From Bacillota bacterium (lineage in GTDB: Bacteria > Bacillota > Clostridia > Lachnospirales > Lachnospiraceae): a stretch of 53,845 nt of DNA. Both the position numbers and the translations under genes were made by a program. Below are positions 17,424 through 26,452 of the stretch, in pieces (within the stretch, counting starts at the first letter, position 1; each line of letters starts with the position of its first letter). The stretch is taken from positions 1 to 53,845 of the forward strand of contig JAEYFP010000014.1 of the NCBI GenBank assembly GCA_023402845.1. Direction: 5' to 3'. Under the pieces are notes generated by a model. It did no database searches and had not been told where the DNA came from. It saw only the letters and a program-made list of their open reading frames with translations.

Positions 17424-17452
17424 ATGATACTTTATTTTATATAATAATTCAA
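17424..17452 (-). promoter_or_regulatory. Promoter of sugar locus 1
   Basis: Minus-strand TTGAAT (17447-17452), 17-bp spacer, TATCAT (17424-17429), about 50 bp before the binding-protein ATG. The gap to the divergent regulator is 266 bp, very AT-rich, and no other gene is visible in it. Confidence 0.5.
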
Positions 17453-17532
17453 TATTTTATTTATATTTTAATATATTTTTATATATATTGCACATTTTTG
17501 ATTTATTTATTTGTTTATAATTGTTTTTTGTT

Positions 17533-17561
17533 TTGACATTTATGTAATAAAAGAATATAAT
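17533..17561 (+). promoter_or_regulatory. Perfect consensus promoter of the ArsR-type regulator
   Basis: TTGACA (17533-17538), exactly 17 bp, TATAAT (17556-17561). This is a full match to the housekeeping consensus, unusual for a regulator gene unless it is strongly repressed. It lies inside the longer open frame that starts at 17511, which supports the later start at 17640. Confidence 0.75.
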
Positions 17562-17639
17562 TTTATTAATCAAAAACAAAATAAATGTTATTATAAAAAG
17601 ACAAGCCTCTGCAAATTACCAAAAGAAGGAAGGGATACT

Positions 17640-18608
17640 ATGTCACACAAAAAAGCGCCTGTCAAAATCAACGGGGAACGAGATATTCAATTACACTTAA
17701 GCAATCTGGAACACCACGAAAAAATATCAGCCATCGGGAAGGCGCTCTCATCTCCCATCAGGCTGAAAATTCTAAACATTTTAAAGGATGCCGTCCTATC
17801 TATTCAAGAGATTTCCGATACACTCGAGATCCCTTTTTCCTCAACAGCACTTCACATCAAAGTTTTGGAAGATGCCGGGCTCATATTAACAGAAACCCAA
17901 CCAGGAGTACACGGTTCCATGAGAGTAAGCACATGTATCATGCAATCCTTCTTCCTGCAAACCTTCGGCAATGACACAGCACCGGCTGATAATACAATCA
18001 CACTCGACATGCCAATTGGCAATTATTACCATTGCGATATTCAACCCACCTGTGGTCTGGCCAATGAAAACGGAATTATTGATGCTTATGATAACATTAA
18101 AAGCTTCTATTCACCCGCTCGTTCAAGTGCCCAGCTGCTATGGTTTCAAAAAGGATATATCGAATACCGTTTCCCTAATGTCAGCAACCCTCTTCTGAAT
18201 TTACACGAGCTTTCTTTCTGTATGGAGCTTTGTTCAGAGGCACCGGGATATCATGAAAATTGGCCTTCCGACATTACCATCCAGATCAACGGCCATGAGA
18301 TAACCACTTACTGTGCACCGGGCGATTATGGCGCACGCAGAGGAAAACTAACCCCACCCGCCTGGCCAAACGGGCGGACTCAGTATGGTATATTAAAATC
18401 TTTTTCAATCAGGAAAGACGGGGGATACTTGGACGGAAAACTTGTGAATCGTATGATCGGTCTGGATATGCTAAAGCTTCAGGAGCAGCCCTATATCTCT
18501 TTGAGAATAGAAATAAAGGACGATGCCCGCCACATCGGAGGCATCAATCTGTTTGGAGAGAAGTACGGCGATTACCCACAGGGAATTTCGATGAATTTGA
18601 TTTATTAG
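17640..18608 (+). CDS. ArsR-type transcriptional regulator with large C-terminal domain
   Basis: 322 residues. Residues about 25-105 form a winged helix of the ArsR type (IGKALSSPIRLKILNIL, then STALHIKVLEDAGLI). The usual metal-binding Cys pairs of ArsR are not present. The remaining 210 residues are beta-rich (WFQKGYIEYRFPN, SFCMELCSEAPG, ISLRIEIKD) and look like a sandwich fold that could bind a sugar; that is inference. It is divergent from the importer/GH2 unit and so is its likely local regulator. The ATG at 17640 is preceded by GGAAGGG. Its last four bases overlap the end of the convergent SWIM gene. Confidence 0.8.
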   Translation: MSHKKAPVKINGERDIQLHLSNLEHHEKISAIGKALSSPIRLKILNILKDAVLSIQEISDTLEIPFSSTALHIKVLEDAGLILTETQPGVHGSMRVSTCIMQSFFLQTFGNDTAPADNTITLDMPIGNYYHCDIQPTCGLANENGIIDAYDNIKSFYSPARSSAQLLWFQKGYIEYRFPNVSNPLLNLHELSFCMELCSEAPGYHENWPSDITIQINGHEITTYCAPGDYGARRGKLTPPAWPNGRTQYGILKSFSIRKDGGYLDGKLVNRMIGLDMLKLQEQPYISLRIEIKDDARHIGGINLFGEKYGDYPQGISMNLIY

Positions 18609-19333
18609 ACCACCCCAAACAATCTCGTCAAATCCTCCTCCCCAATGCTCCTCGCACTGGGTGCGTCCGCATTTGCCAGCATAATCTCCACCTTATTGGC
18701 AAGCGCCACATCAATAAACCTTCCGGCATCAATTCCCCGCAATTCAAAAAACAGCAGCGGCTGCTCATCAAGACGCACACCTACCCCATACAATGCGGCT
18801 GCCACATGCTTGCACAGCAGTGCCCAGTCGGGGCAGCTGCAATTGAAGCTGATTTCCTTCGGTGTCGGAAAAAGCCCCTCGCTCCCCAAAAACAAATCCT
18901 TCATCTGTGCAGGAAAATCACCATCCAGAAGCTCCTCCATATTTTCAATACGGATTCCGCATCGTTCAATAATTTTCTGGCAACTCTCCTCCGACAGCGG
19001 ACTGATCCGAATCTCAACTTTATATGGAGTCTTTCTTGTTCCCTGTACTCTGGCCAGTATCTTCCCCTTCTGTATTTTTAAATCAATCACCGAGCCATTC
19101 CTGATATAACGCTTTCCTCTATCCAGCCTGCTTTCGTAATCGGCATACTGCTCAAGATTATCGCACCAAGCCTTTCCCCACCATTTTACCGCAATCTGCC
19201 GCCCCTTTGCGCAGACCGGCTCCAATGCCTTTCCTTTTTTCTGTTCGCTTTTTCTGCTGGCATCAGACTTTCTGCGCAACTCGTCCGCAGACGGCTGTTC
19301 ATAATAACCCAAGGCATTCCAATATGATTTCAT
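18605..19333 (-). CDS. SWIM zinc-finger protein (YwqB-like)
   Basis: 242 residues. A SWIM zinc finger of the form CxC-N6-CxH is intact at Cys165, Cys167, Cys174 and His176. The N-terminal part (about 40-110) is basic with conserved Trp residues (KWWGKAW). SWIM domains bind DNA or proteins and in Bacillus a comparable protein (YwqB) is encoded next to the SNF2 helicase YwqA. Here it lies 56 bp downstream of the SNF2 gene on the same strand. It probably acts as a partner of that ATPase. Its stop overlaps the convergent regulator stop by four bases, with no room for a terminator. Confidence 0.85.
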   Translation of the reverse strand: MKSYWNALGYYEQPSADELRRKSDASRKSEQKKGKALEPVCAKGRQIAVKWWGKAWCDNLEQYADYESRLDRGKRYIRNGSVIDLKIQKGKILARVQGTRKTPYKVEIRISPLSEESCQKIIERCGIRIENMEELLDGDFPAQMKDLFLGSEGLFPTPKEISFNCSCPDWALLCKHVAAALYGVGVRLDEQPLLFFELRGIDAGRFIDVALANKVEIMLANADAPSARSIGEEDLTRLFGVV

Positions 19334-19389
19334 ATCCCGTATTCCTACCCTTTCTCTGCCGGTCCTCTATGACCCTGCTTCGCGCCGGC

Positions 19390-21141
19390 TTATTCCAATC
19401 TCATCAGTGACAAAAGTGCCTGATTGTCCATCTCTGTAATCCAGCTTTCTCCGCCGTTGCCGATTACATGCTCAGCCAGCTGCTTCTTGGAATTGATCAT
19501 TGCATCGATCTTTTCTTCAATCGTACCCGTACTGACCAGCTTATGCACAAGCACATCCTTTGTCTGTCCGATTCGAAACGCCCGGTCAGTCGCCTGATTT
19601 TCCACGGCCGGATTCCACCAGCGGTCAAAGTGAATGACATGATTGGCCTTTGTCAGGTTCAGTCCAGTTCCTCCCGCTTTTACCGACAAGACAATAAAGG
19701 GTACATAACGCTCTCCCTGAAAGGCTTCCACAATTTCACTCCGCTTTTTGACGGGCGTTCCTCCGTGCAGCACATAGCCCTTGGCACCAAATATGCCGCT
19801 TAAATACCCCGACAGATTGTCCGTAATTTCACGAAACTGCGTAAAAATAAGTACCCGCTCTCTTTTTGCTCGAATGGTCTCACAGAGCTCCTTCAGAAGT
19901 GCAAATTTACCGCTTTCCTCTCCCGCATAAGCCTGCTGCCCAAGATACTGATCAGGATGGTTGCATACCTGCTTCAGCTTCATAATCGTTGAAAGAATCA
20001 CGCCTTTTCTTGCAATCCCCGTCAGCTCGGCAAGCTTTTCCTCCATATCCTCCACGATTCTCCGGTAAAGGACAACCTGTCTTTTAGACAGAGCCGCATA
20101 ATCCACCGTTTCAATTTTATCCGGCAGATCAGAAATGATCGTTTTGTCACTCTTTAAACGGCGCAGCATAAACGGAGCCACCATCAGCTTCAGCTTCGCA
20201 TACTTTTCCGGATGCTGCTCCAGGCCCTTGCAAAACTCATGAAACTCCATCGACGTACCCAATAGTCCTTTATTTAAAAAATCAAAAAGTGACCATAAAT
20301 TTGTCAGATCATTTTCAATCGGCGTTCCGGTCATCGCAATCCGCATAGCAGCGGACAGCTTTTTAATCTCCTTCGTCTGATTGGTCATCGGATTTTTAAT
20401 CGCCTGCGCCTCATCCAGCACGATACAACTCCATTGCACCTCTCTCAGCCGCTTCATACGAGCGGCCATTCCGTAAGTTGTAATCGTCAGGAAGGCCGGC
20501 TCCTCCCTCAGCTGCTCATCAAGCACAGCAGCGGTCCTGCCATGCAAAATCGAAATATCCATTTCCGGAGTAAACCGCTTCGCCTCCTTCTGCCAGTTTC
20601 CCAGAAGCGAAGCCGGCACAATCAGAAGCACACGGACATCGCCACTTTTTCTGCGGATGCGCTCCAAATAGGCCAGTACCTGCACCGTTTTACCAAGTCC
20701 CATATCATCCGCAAGACAAGCGCCAAAACCAAGCCGGTTCATGTAGGAAAGCCATGTATACCCGTTCATCTGATACGGCCGCAGCGTAGCATGCAGTGTA
20801 TCCGGAACAGCAATCCGCCGAATATTTTCCGGCTTCCTCAAATCAGTAAGCAGGCCGGACAGCCATTTGCCGTTCGTAACAAGTGCTCCCACATCCGCAA
20901 ATCGGTCTTTGCCGTCGGCACCCATCCGAAGTGCTTCCCACAGCCTGATTCCATCCGGACACTTTTCCATTTCCTTCAACAGCGCTTTCAGTTTTTGATG
21001 ATCAACCTCGACCCATTTGCCTTTTAAGAAAGCCAGTCCCTCCGTCTGCTCCAAAAGACGGCGGACATCCTCTTGTGTCAAAGACACGCCGTCCACAGTC
21101 ATTTTGGGCTGAACAGAAACAAGCGTATCAAAGCCGAGCAT
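19390..21141 (-). CDS. SNF2-family helicase, C-terminal ATPase part (frame-shifted from its 5' half)
   Basis: 583 residues, complete Swi2/Snf2 motor: motif I DDMGLGKT, motif II DEAQ, motif III TGTPIEND, then the second RecA lobe with QATDRAFRIGQ near the end. It moves along or remodels double-stranded DNA using ATP. The frame opens before the ATG at 21141 and continues, one base out of register, the segment at 21099-21992: a -1 shift at 21147-21154 joins them into one protein of about 867 residues, the size of YwqA-type helicases. No ribosome site precedes the ATG at 21141, so this part is probably not translated independently. Confidence 0.85.
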   Translation of the reverse strand: MLGFDTLVSVQPKMTVDGVSLTQEDVRRLLEQTEGLAFLKGKWVEVDHQKLKALLKEMEKCPDGIRLWEALRMGADGKDRFADVGALVTNGKWLSGLLTDLRKPENIRRIAVPDTLHATLRPYQMNGYTWLSYMNRLGFGACLADDMGLGKTVQVLAYLERIRRKSGDVRVLLIVPASLLGNWQKEAKRFTPEMDISILHGRTAAVLDEQLREEPAFLTITTYGMAARMKRLREVQWSCIVLDEAQAIKNPMTNQTKEIKKLSAAMRIAMTGTPIENDLTNLWSLFDFLNKGLLGTSMEFHEFCKGLEQHPEKYAKLKLMVAPFMLRRLKSDKTIISDLPDKIETVDYAALSKRQVVLYRRIVEDMEEKLAELTGIARKGVILSTIMKLKQVCNHPDQYLGQQAYAGEESGKFALLKELCETIRAKRERVLIFTQFREITDNLSGYLSGIFGAKGYVLHGGTPVKKRSEIVEAFQGERYVPFIVLSVKAGGTGLNLTKANHVIHFDRWWNPAVENQATDRAFRIGQTKDVLVHKLVSTGTIEEKIDAMINSKKQLAEHVIGNGGESWITEMDNQALLSLMRLE

Positions 21142-21992
21142 CGATGCTTTTTTTCACCGAGACTGACCGAAAGAGAGACCGCTGAAGCCTTTCTCTTCCA
21201 CCAGTCCGGAATCCTGCACAAAATACCTGCCGCCTCAATCGACTCAATATCCTTTAAAAAGGCATATGCCTCCTCCACAGAAAAATACAGCGGGCGGAAC
21301 ATTTCTCCGCTTTCCATAAGACCCGCGACCAAGACCGACACCTCCGCGGCACGATTCAGACAGGAAAGGAGTGCCAGCAGCTTTTTTCTGTCATTGCCGT
21401 ATTCGGTCAGCGCATATTTCAAGGGAACATGCTTGATCTTTCCGTCAGCTCCCTTTGTTGCGTAAGTTGCCATAAATGCAAACGGTTCCTCACCGTTTTT
21501 ATGTTCCACAAGATGAAAAAATATCCTCTCAGGTACACGAAGCTTTTGATTCTTCTCCGTCAGATATAACGCCACACTTCCGTCATATTCGGAAATTTCT
21601 GCCGCAAAAACAACCCGTAGCCTATAGAAAAATGCTTCCAACCAATCCCGGTCTATGTACTCCGCACCAATTGAAAACGGAACAGCCGCAAGCAGCCCCT
21701 GATATTCCTCATCAGAAAACAGAAGCTCCGCCTGTTCTCTGGCCAACTCAAGTTCGGGCAAATCCGTCAGTTTCTTAAAAAAACAGCCGGCTAACAGATA
21801 AAGAAATGCCTCCGACTGACTCATGCCCGCAGGCCTTTCCGAAAGGCCGAGACGATAAGCCCCCAAATACCGATCCCGTTCATAAAGCGCATATCGCTTC
21901 TTTTCCTCCGGTGCCGCATCATCCGGCAATATATCCACAGAAAATCCTTCCTTCAAAAATAGTATCTGCAGTGCTGTTTCTGTCATCTCCAT
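21099..21992 (-). CDS. SNF2-family helicase, N-terminal part
   Basis: In the zero frame this is a 297-residue product that ends 15 codons after the frame break. Residues about 1-285 match the SNF2-associated (DUF3670-like) region, with the landmark RIPDWWKRK just before the break. It contains no ATPase motif. The normal product would continue into the ATPase at 21147. I place the start at the ATG at 21992, where AAGGA lies ten bases upstream; a TTG at 22025 overlapping the jetD stop is also possible. Either start leaves almost no space behind jetD, so it belongs to the Wadjet transcription unit. Confidence 0.8.
   Translation of the reverse strand: MEMTETALQILFLKEGFSVDILPDDAAPEEKKRYALYERDRYLGAYRLGLSERPAGMSQSEAFLYLLAGCFFKKLTDLPELELAREQAELLFSDEEYQGLLAAVPFSIGAEYIDRDWLEAFFYRLRVVFAAEISEYDGSVALYLTEKNQKLRVPERIFFHLVEHKNGEEPFAFMATYATKGADGKIKHVPLKYALTEYGNDRKKLLALLSCLNRAAEVSVLVAGLMESGEMFRPLYFSVEEAYAFLKDIESIEAAGILCRIPDWWKRKASAVSLSVSLGEKKHRCSALIRLFLFSPK
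21147..21154 (-). other. Slippery A AAA AAG heptamer at the SNF2 frame break
   Basis: Seven T on the plus strand (21148-21154) plus the C at 21147 give A AAA AAG on the minus strand. It sits in the zero frame as GAA AAA AAG. Slipping back one base makes the next codon GCA (21147-21145), which opens straight into the C-terminal frame. This heptamer is the classic bacterial -1 site, as in dnaX. A 10-bp palindrome, GCATCGATGC, follows at once, but I see neither an upstream Shine-Dalgarno stimulator nor a convincing long stem. Confidence 0.6.
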
Positions 21993-22017
21993 GTGTGATT
22001 CATCCTTTTTATGTGCT

Positions 22018-23226
22018 CTATTCAATACATTCCTGCTCCAGCTTTACATTGTGTCGCAGCATATACTGCAACACCGAATCATAATCCGTTTTCCCGCGCG
22101 CAAGCAACTCCAAAATTCTCTTTTTATCATTTTCTGTCAGTTTCCTGCCGAACCTCTCATATCGTTTCAGTGTATCCATATCCATTTTATATAAGCGAAA
22201 CGGAATTTTGGTTTTGGCGCACAAATCTTCATAAATCTCAAAGCCCCCGACATCAATATCGCCAAAATGATAGTACTCCGCATGAGGCATTGTGCGATAC
22301 AGCGTCTGCAGCAATACTCTTCTGGCTCGATTGTGATATCCTCCCAGATAAATAATCAGACTATCGTCCAAATGCCAGCGGTAAAAGGTCGTTAAATTTT
22401 CTATCGTGATGACCTGCCTGATATTTTGAAAATCTCTCCATTGAATACAGGAACTATCTTCTCCCGATATCCCGATTCCCTGACGCAGCACACCGACAGA
22501 AAGAGCCTTGCCGCGAACAAGCAGTGTAATATCTCCCTTCACGTATACATAGTTCGGTGTATGATAAATTCCGTACTCCGCCAGAATATCACCAAGCGGC
22601 TTCTCCTTGAAATCGCTCCCGCATGTATGCATCACCTTTGCTATAGTTCCGTACATTCTTTCAAAAAATTTGGAATCCGAAAAATGCCTGATAGAAAATT
22701 CTCTGACATAGCATGGCTCTTTATTTTGCTCAATCAGAAAAATAGCCTTTATCAGCTCTTTTGTTGTATCAGGATCCGCTAATTCAATATACTCCTTTAC
22801 CGATTTGTTATTAACGATACGCTCCTCTAAATAAGTAATCCATCTGATACAAACAGGCGTATCAAAGTTCTCCTTTGCTTCCCGAAGCAATTCCAGATTT
22901 CTCCGAATCAAATCAGTTCGGGGCGTTCTGTGCAGATATGCATAAATGTCCGGCAGACGATCAATTCTTAGCAAGACCCGATTAAGAATATGGTTCTTTT
23001 TATCCTTTTTCCACTCGATTGCAAGAAAGCCTTTGTTCTCCATATCCCCCACACAAGCATGAATATCTTCATATGCCAGAGAGCTTTCCTCAAAGTATTC
23101 CGGTATTCTCTTTTTCGTAAATGGAAACGCTATGTTTACCGCCACTTTATTTTCCCCGGAAAAAAGCAGGCTTCCTTCATAGGCATCCAGCAAGGCATTT
23201 AATATTCGTTTTTCATATTGCGCCAT
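22018..23226 (-). CDS. jetD: Wadjet defence nuclease JetD
   Basis: 402 residues. The C-terminal half is the DUF2220/Toprim-like nuclease domain, with acidic active-site candidates Glu276 in ITIENLTTF and Asp323/Asp325 in HFGDIDVGG. The N-terminal half (about 1-200) is a helical arm region. In Wadjet systems JetD cleaves the circular DNA that the JetABC motor has looped, so plasmids are destroyed while the chromosome is spared. The ATG at 23226 overlaps the end of jetC by 14 bases and has GGAG ten bases upstream. All acidic residues I would expect are present, so it looks active. Confidence 0.93.
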   Translation of the reverse strand: MAQYEKRILNALLDAYEGSLLFSGENKVAVNIAFPFTKKRIPEYFEESSLAYEDIHACVGDMENKGFLAIEWKKDKKNHILNRVLLRIDRLPDIYAYLHRTPRTDLIRRNLELLREAKENFDTPVCIRWITYLEERIVNNKSVKEYIELADPDTTKELIKAIFLIEQNKEPCYVREFSIRHFSDSKFFERMYGTIAKVMHTCGSDFKEKPLGDILAEYGIYHTPNYVYVKGDITLLVRGKALSVGVLRQGIGISGEDSSCIQWRDFQNIRQVITIENLTTFYRWHLDDSLIIYLGGYHNRARRVLLQTLYRTMPHAEYYHFGDIDVGGFEIYEDLCAKTKIPFRLYKMDMDTLKRYERFGRKLTENDKKRILELLARGKTDYDSVLQYMLRHNVKLEQECIE

Positions 23227-26200
23227 TATAGTAGTTCTCCACAAAGCTTAGTTTTTCATCCGTCATCACAAGAAGCGTCTCCTCAACCGAAGGACTGATA
23301 TACTGAATCTTATCAGGAGGTGCCGCAATCACAATCTGAAGAGGCAATCTCCTTAAAAATTCCAGAACTCCTCCGATTCTCTCATCATCCATGTTATTAA
23401 AAGCTTCATCAAACATCACGAGACCAATCGCCTCTCCGCCTATATTATTGCCGTAAAGCTGAACAAACGAGGCTGCCACCGTCACATAAAAAGGCGTCTG
23501 TGTCTCCCCGCCGCTCTTCTCTTCGCATACTTTAGAATAAAAGGAATAACTCTGATCGTTATGCACAATCCGGATGTCATAATCCATATAGGTTCTGTAA
23601 TCCGTAAATTCGTCAAGTGCCTTTGCATGATTATCACTGTCCAGTGCCAGCTTTTCAAACAGCTCATCAATCACTTCCTTATGATTCTCATGAAAAAGAC
23701 CGCTGAATATAGATTCTCCCTGTACTACATTAAAATCATCCATAATCATTTCATAATACTGCCGGTATTTTTTGCCCGGCAAATATAAAAATTCATATTT
23801 TTCATTACTGAATACAATATCCTTTAAGGCCTTATTCAATTCCTTAAATTCACTCTGTGCCTGCTTCATATTTTCCTGAAGCTTGGCAAGAAACTGCTCT
23901 CTGAATTCTTCCTCTGCCGCCCGTCTTGCCAACTGCACCTTTTCTTCGTAATTTAACAGCTCCGAATTTTTTAACCGGTTATACACGTCTGCGAAATCCG
24001 GATACCCGTCCATACCCGGCGCAGCTCCGAAGTCATGCTCTGTCTTATATTGAATCATCACTTCTATCATTTGATTCAAAGCGGCGTTGGTCGTCGTCTC
24101 ATTTGCCTTTCTTCTTCTGGAAAAATTATCGCGAAACTGTGTATAAGACTTCATCTCGGTCTGCCGCTCATATTCATGATTCCATCCGGGGAGTGCATCA
24201 CCTCCCTCATCTGCCAGCGTTACTACACAAGCCTGCCTCTCAACCTGCTGCATACGGAGAGACTCCTGTTCGCTTTCCTTGTAGCGAATCTTCTCTTCCA
24301 GTTTTCCGATTTCTTTATTCCTGTGATCAATCTGCTGATTCAGTCCTTGAATGAGCGTCTCCAGAGCCGTCAGCTGAATTTGTTTTTGAATCATCGTCGC
24401 ATTCTTCTTAAGCGTAGCAATATTACTCCTGCATTTCACCATTGCATTTTCTAACATACGCAGTGCCGTCAGCACATCCAGCTTATACTTAATATCAATA
24501 TCGACCTCCGTTGACAACGGCCCTAATACAAACTTCAGATTCTGGTAGTTTTCATCGCAAGACTTAAGAAGCCCGGTCAGCCTGTCTCTCTGCTTTACCG
24601 CCTGCTCCAGCTGCACCTTGACCGCATTCCGCCCGATAAAGGGTATCTCAAAAACGGACGGCTTAATCGCACTTGCCACATGGTTCTGATACCTCATGCA
24701 CTCCTTTGTGATTGATACCTGATACTTCTTTAATTCCTCATATCTGTCACACAACTGCACCTTGCCCAGAATCATATTGCTGTAGCGTCTGGCATATTGA
24801 TTTTGGGAAGTAACCTGCGTTGCCAAAGTTCCCGGCGGTGCTTCGTCATACTGCTCCAGCTTGCGCACATTAATCAGTCCCACCCCGTAAGCCTTCTTTT
24901 CCTTTCTCAGGCGGTCATAGATTCCCAGCGCAATATCAAAGCTCTCCGGCTCTACCAATATATAAAAACGTTGGGTGTTTAAATACCCCTCTACCGCATT
25001 CCGCCAGCTGTCTTCTTCTATTTCCAGAAGTTCACACAGCACCCTCGGCTCCGGTTTTCTTCCTATTCTCAAAAATTCTTCCCGAATTGCCTCTAACACC
25101 CTGCCGACCTCGTCCGAATAAGAGAGTTTTTTCTTATTCAGTCGTTCAATTTTTTTATCCAGTTCCAACCGTTCACCCGCATAGCGATCCCGTTCGATCT
25201 GCACCTCCAGCAGCTTCCGCTGTATGTTCTCATGCATCTCATTTTTATAGGTAATCACCTCCTGCAGGAGCTGCTTCAAAGCTGCAATATCCTTGATTCC
25301 TTCTATTCTCGTCAGGCAATCCCGATATTTTCCTACACAAGGATCAACATCCTTCACCTCCAGCAGCTTCCTGCATTGATCCAACGCTTGATTCACACTG
25401 ATGAAAAGTTCCTTTTGTTCCTTCTCTTTCTCTGCCTTCTCCTCAACCAGCCGGGACAGGGCTTTTTCCTGCTCCTCTAATGCAAGAAAATCCTTATCCT
25501 GTTTCAGCTCCACCTTTAAAGCAGTTTCAATCTCCTGCTTATCTTTCCTCTCTGTTGTTAAAGCCGTCACCTCTTTGCTACTCTGCTCAATTCGTCCGGT
25601 CTCCTCCCCGATCTGCTCCTGAAGTCCCTGAATTCTTTCTTTTATCATATCCAGCTCCGCCCGCTCCAGAAAAAATGCGTACATACGATCCTTATTTCTT
25701 CCTTCCGCAACATAGTCATGGTGCCGTTCAATGAGTTCCAGCTTTCCTATCCTCTTTTTCACGCTATCAAGCGTCTTTTCCAATTCCTGATATGTCCGGA
25801 CATTTTCCCTGAGAACATCAATATTGACCTCTTTTTCGTCCAGCACATAGGAATACACAAAATCTTTAATATCATCAATCGGCTTAAATGCCATGGCCTT
25901 AGGTATCAAAGAAAAAAACTTATCCTCGATTCTGCCAAATCGGGACTTCATGACCTTCTTCGCCTCTGCCTGTGTCTTGCACCACTGTTTGATCCGTTTA
26001 TTCGCATTGCGGAATTGGGTGATGGACCTTGGCGTATTCCCCTGAAAAAACATATCATCCGTAAACTGCGTATGATCCATCAGGTATCGGACTGTCACCT
26101 CCTGTCCCTCCGATGCCGAATCAATCACCGCACCGACAACAAAATACTGATTTCTGCTCTCCTCAAAAAATTCCAGAGCAATATGAGCACTGATTTCCCC

Positions 26201-26452
26201 CGTGCGCTCATACGGTTTATTTTCCTTTCCTGTTTTGCAACGAATGTAACCGGTCAGCTTTCTCTTTCCATTTTCATGAGCTGCCTTGTTAAAATGGTTT
26301 GTAGAACAAGTCACTACAAATTGAATCGCATCTAACAGTGTGGATTTACCCGCTCCGTTTTCACCCGAAATCAGAGTGGATTCACCAAATTCTATTGTGC
26401 TGTCCGTGAAGCGATGCCAGTTAATCAGCTTCATTCTCGTTAGCTTCTTCAT
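23213..26452 (-). CDS. jetC: Wadjet SMC-like ATPase JetC
   Basis: 1079 residues, SMC-like. Walker A GENGAGKST is at 30-38. Long coiled-coil arms (about 220-430 and 600-850) flank a hinge-like middle. The ABC signature EKSGGETQT and Walker B IGLVMFDEAFNNMD close the head at the C-terminus. In Wadjet it drives DNA loop extrusion with JetA and JetB. The start at 26452 overlaps jetB by 32 bases, which fits coupled translation, with AAAGG upstream; an ATG at 26434 is an alternative. Length is normal for the family and no motif is missing. Confidence 0.95.
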   Translation of the reverse strand: MKKLTRMKLINWHRFTDSTIEFGESTLISGENGAGKSTLLDAIQFVVTCSTNHFNKAAHENGKRKLTGYIRCKTGKENKPYERTGEISAHIALEFFEESRNQYFVVGAVIDSASEGQEVTVRYLMDHTQFTDDMFFQGNTPRSITQFRNANKRIKQWCKTQAEAKKVMKSRFGRIEDKFFSLIPKAMAFKPIDDIKDFVYSYVLDEKEVNIDVLRENVRTYQELEKTLDSVKKRIGKLELIERHHDYVAEGRNKDRMYAFFLERAELDMIKERIQGLQEQIGEETGRIEQSSKEVTALTTERKDKQEIETALKVELKQDKDFLALEEQEKALSRLVEEKAEKEKEQKELFISVNQALDQCRKLLEVKDVDPCVGKYRDCLTRIEGIKDIAALKQLLQEVITYKNEMHENIQRKLLEVQIERDRYAGERLELDKKIERLNKKKLSYSDEVGRVLEAIREEFLRIGRKPEPRVLCELLEIEEDSWRNAVEGYLNTQRFYILVEPESFDIALGIYDRLRKEKKAYGVGLINVRKLEQYDEAPPGTLATQVTSQNQYARRYSNMILGKVQLCDRYEELKKYQVSITKECMRYQNHVASAIKPSVFEIPFIGRNAVKVQLEQAVKQRDRLTGLLKSCDENYQNLKFVLGPLSTEVDIDIKYKLDVLTALRMLENAMVKCRSNIATLKKNATMIQKQIQLTALETLIQGLNQQIDHRNKEIGKLEEKIRYKESEQESLRMQQVERQACVVTLADEGGDALPGWNHEYERQTEMKSYTQFRDNFSRRRKANETTTNAALNQMIEVMIQYKTEHDFGAAPGMDGYPDFADVYNRLKNSELLNYEEKVQLARRAAEEEFREQFLAKLQENMKQAQSEFKELNKALKDIVFSNEKYEFLYLPGKKYRQYYEMIMDDFNVVQGESIFSGLFHENHKEVIDELFEKLALDSDNHAKALDEFTDYRTYMDYDIRIVHNDQSYSFYSKVCEEKSGGETQTPFYVTVAASFVQLYGNNIGGEAIGLVMFDEAFNNMDDERIGGVLEFLRRLPLQIVIAAPPDKIQYISPSVEETLLVMTDEKLSFVENYYNGAI

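Noticed and set aside
17511..17639. An earlier start for the ArsR-type regulator
   Set aside because: The stretch contains a perfect -35/-10 promoter and has no ribosome site, while GGAAGGG precedes the ATG at 17640.
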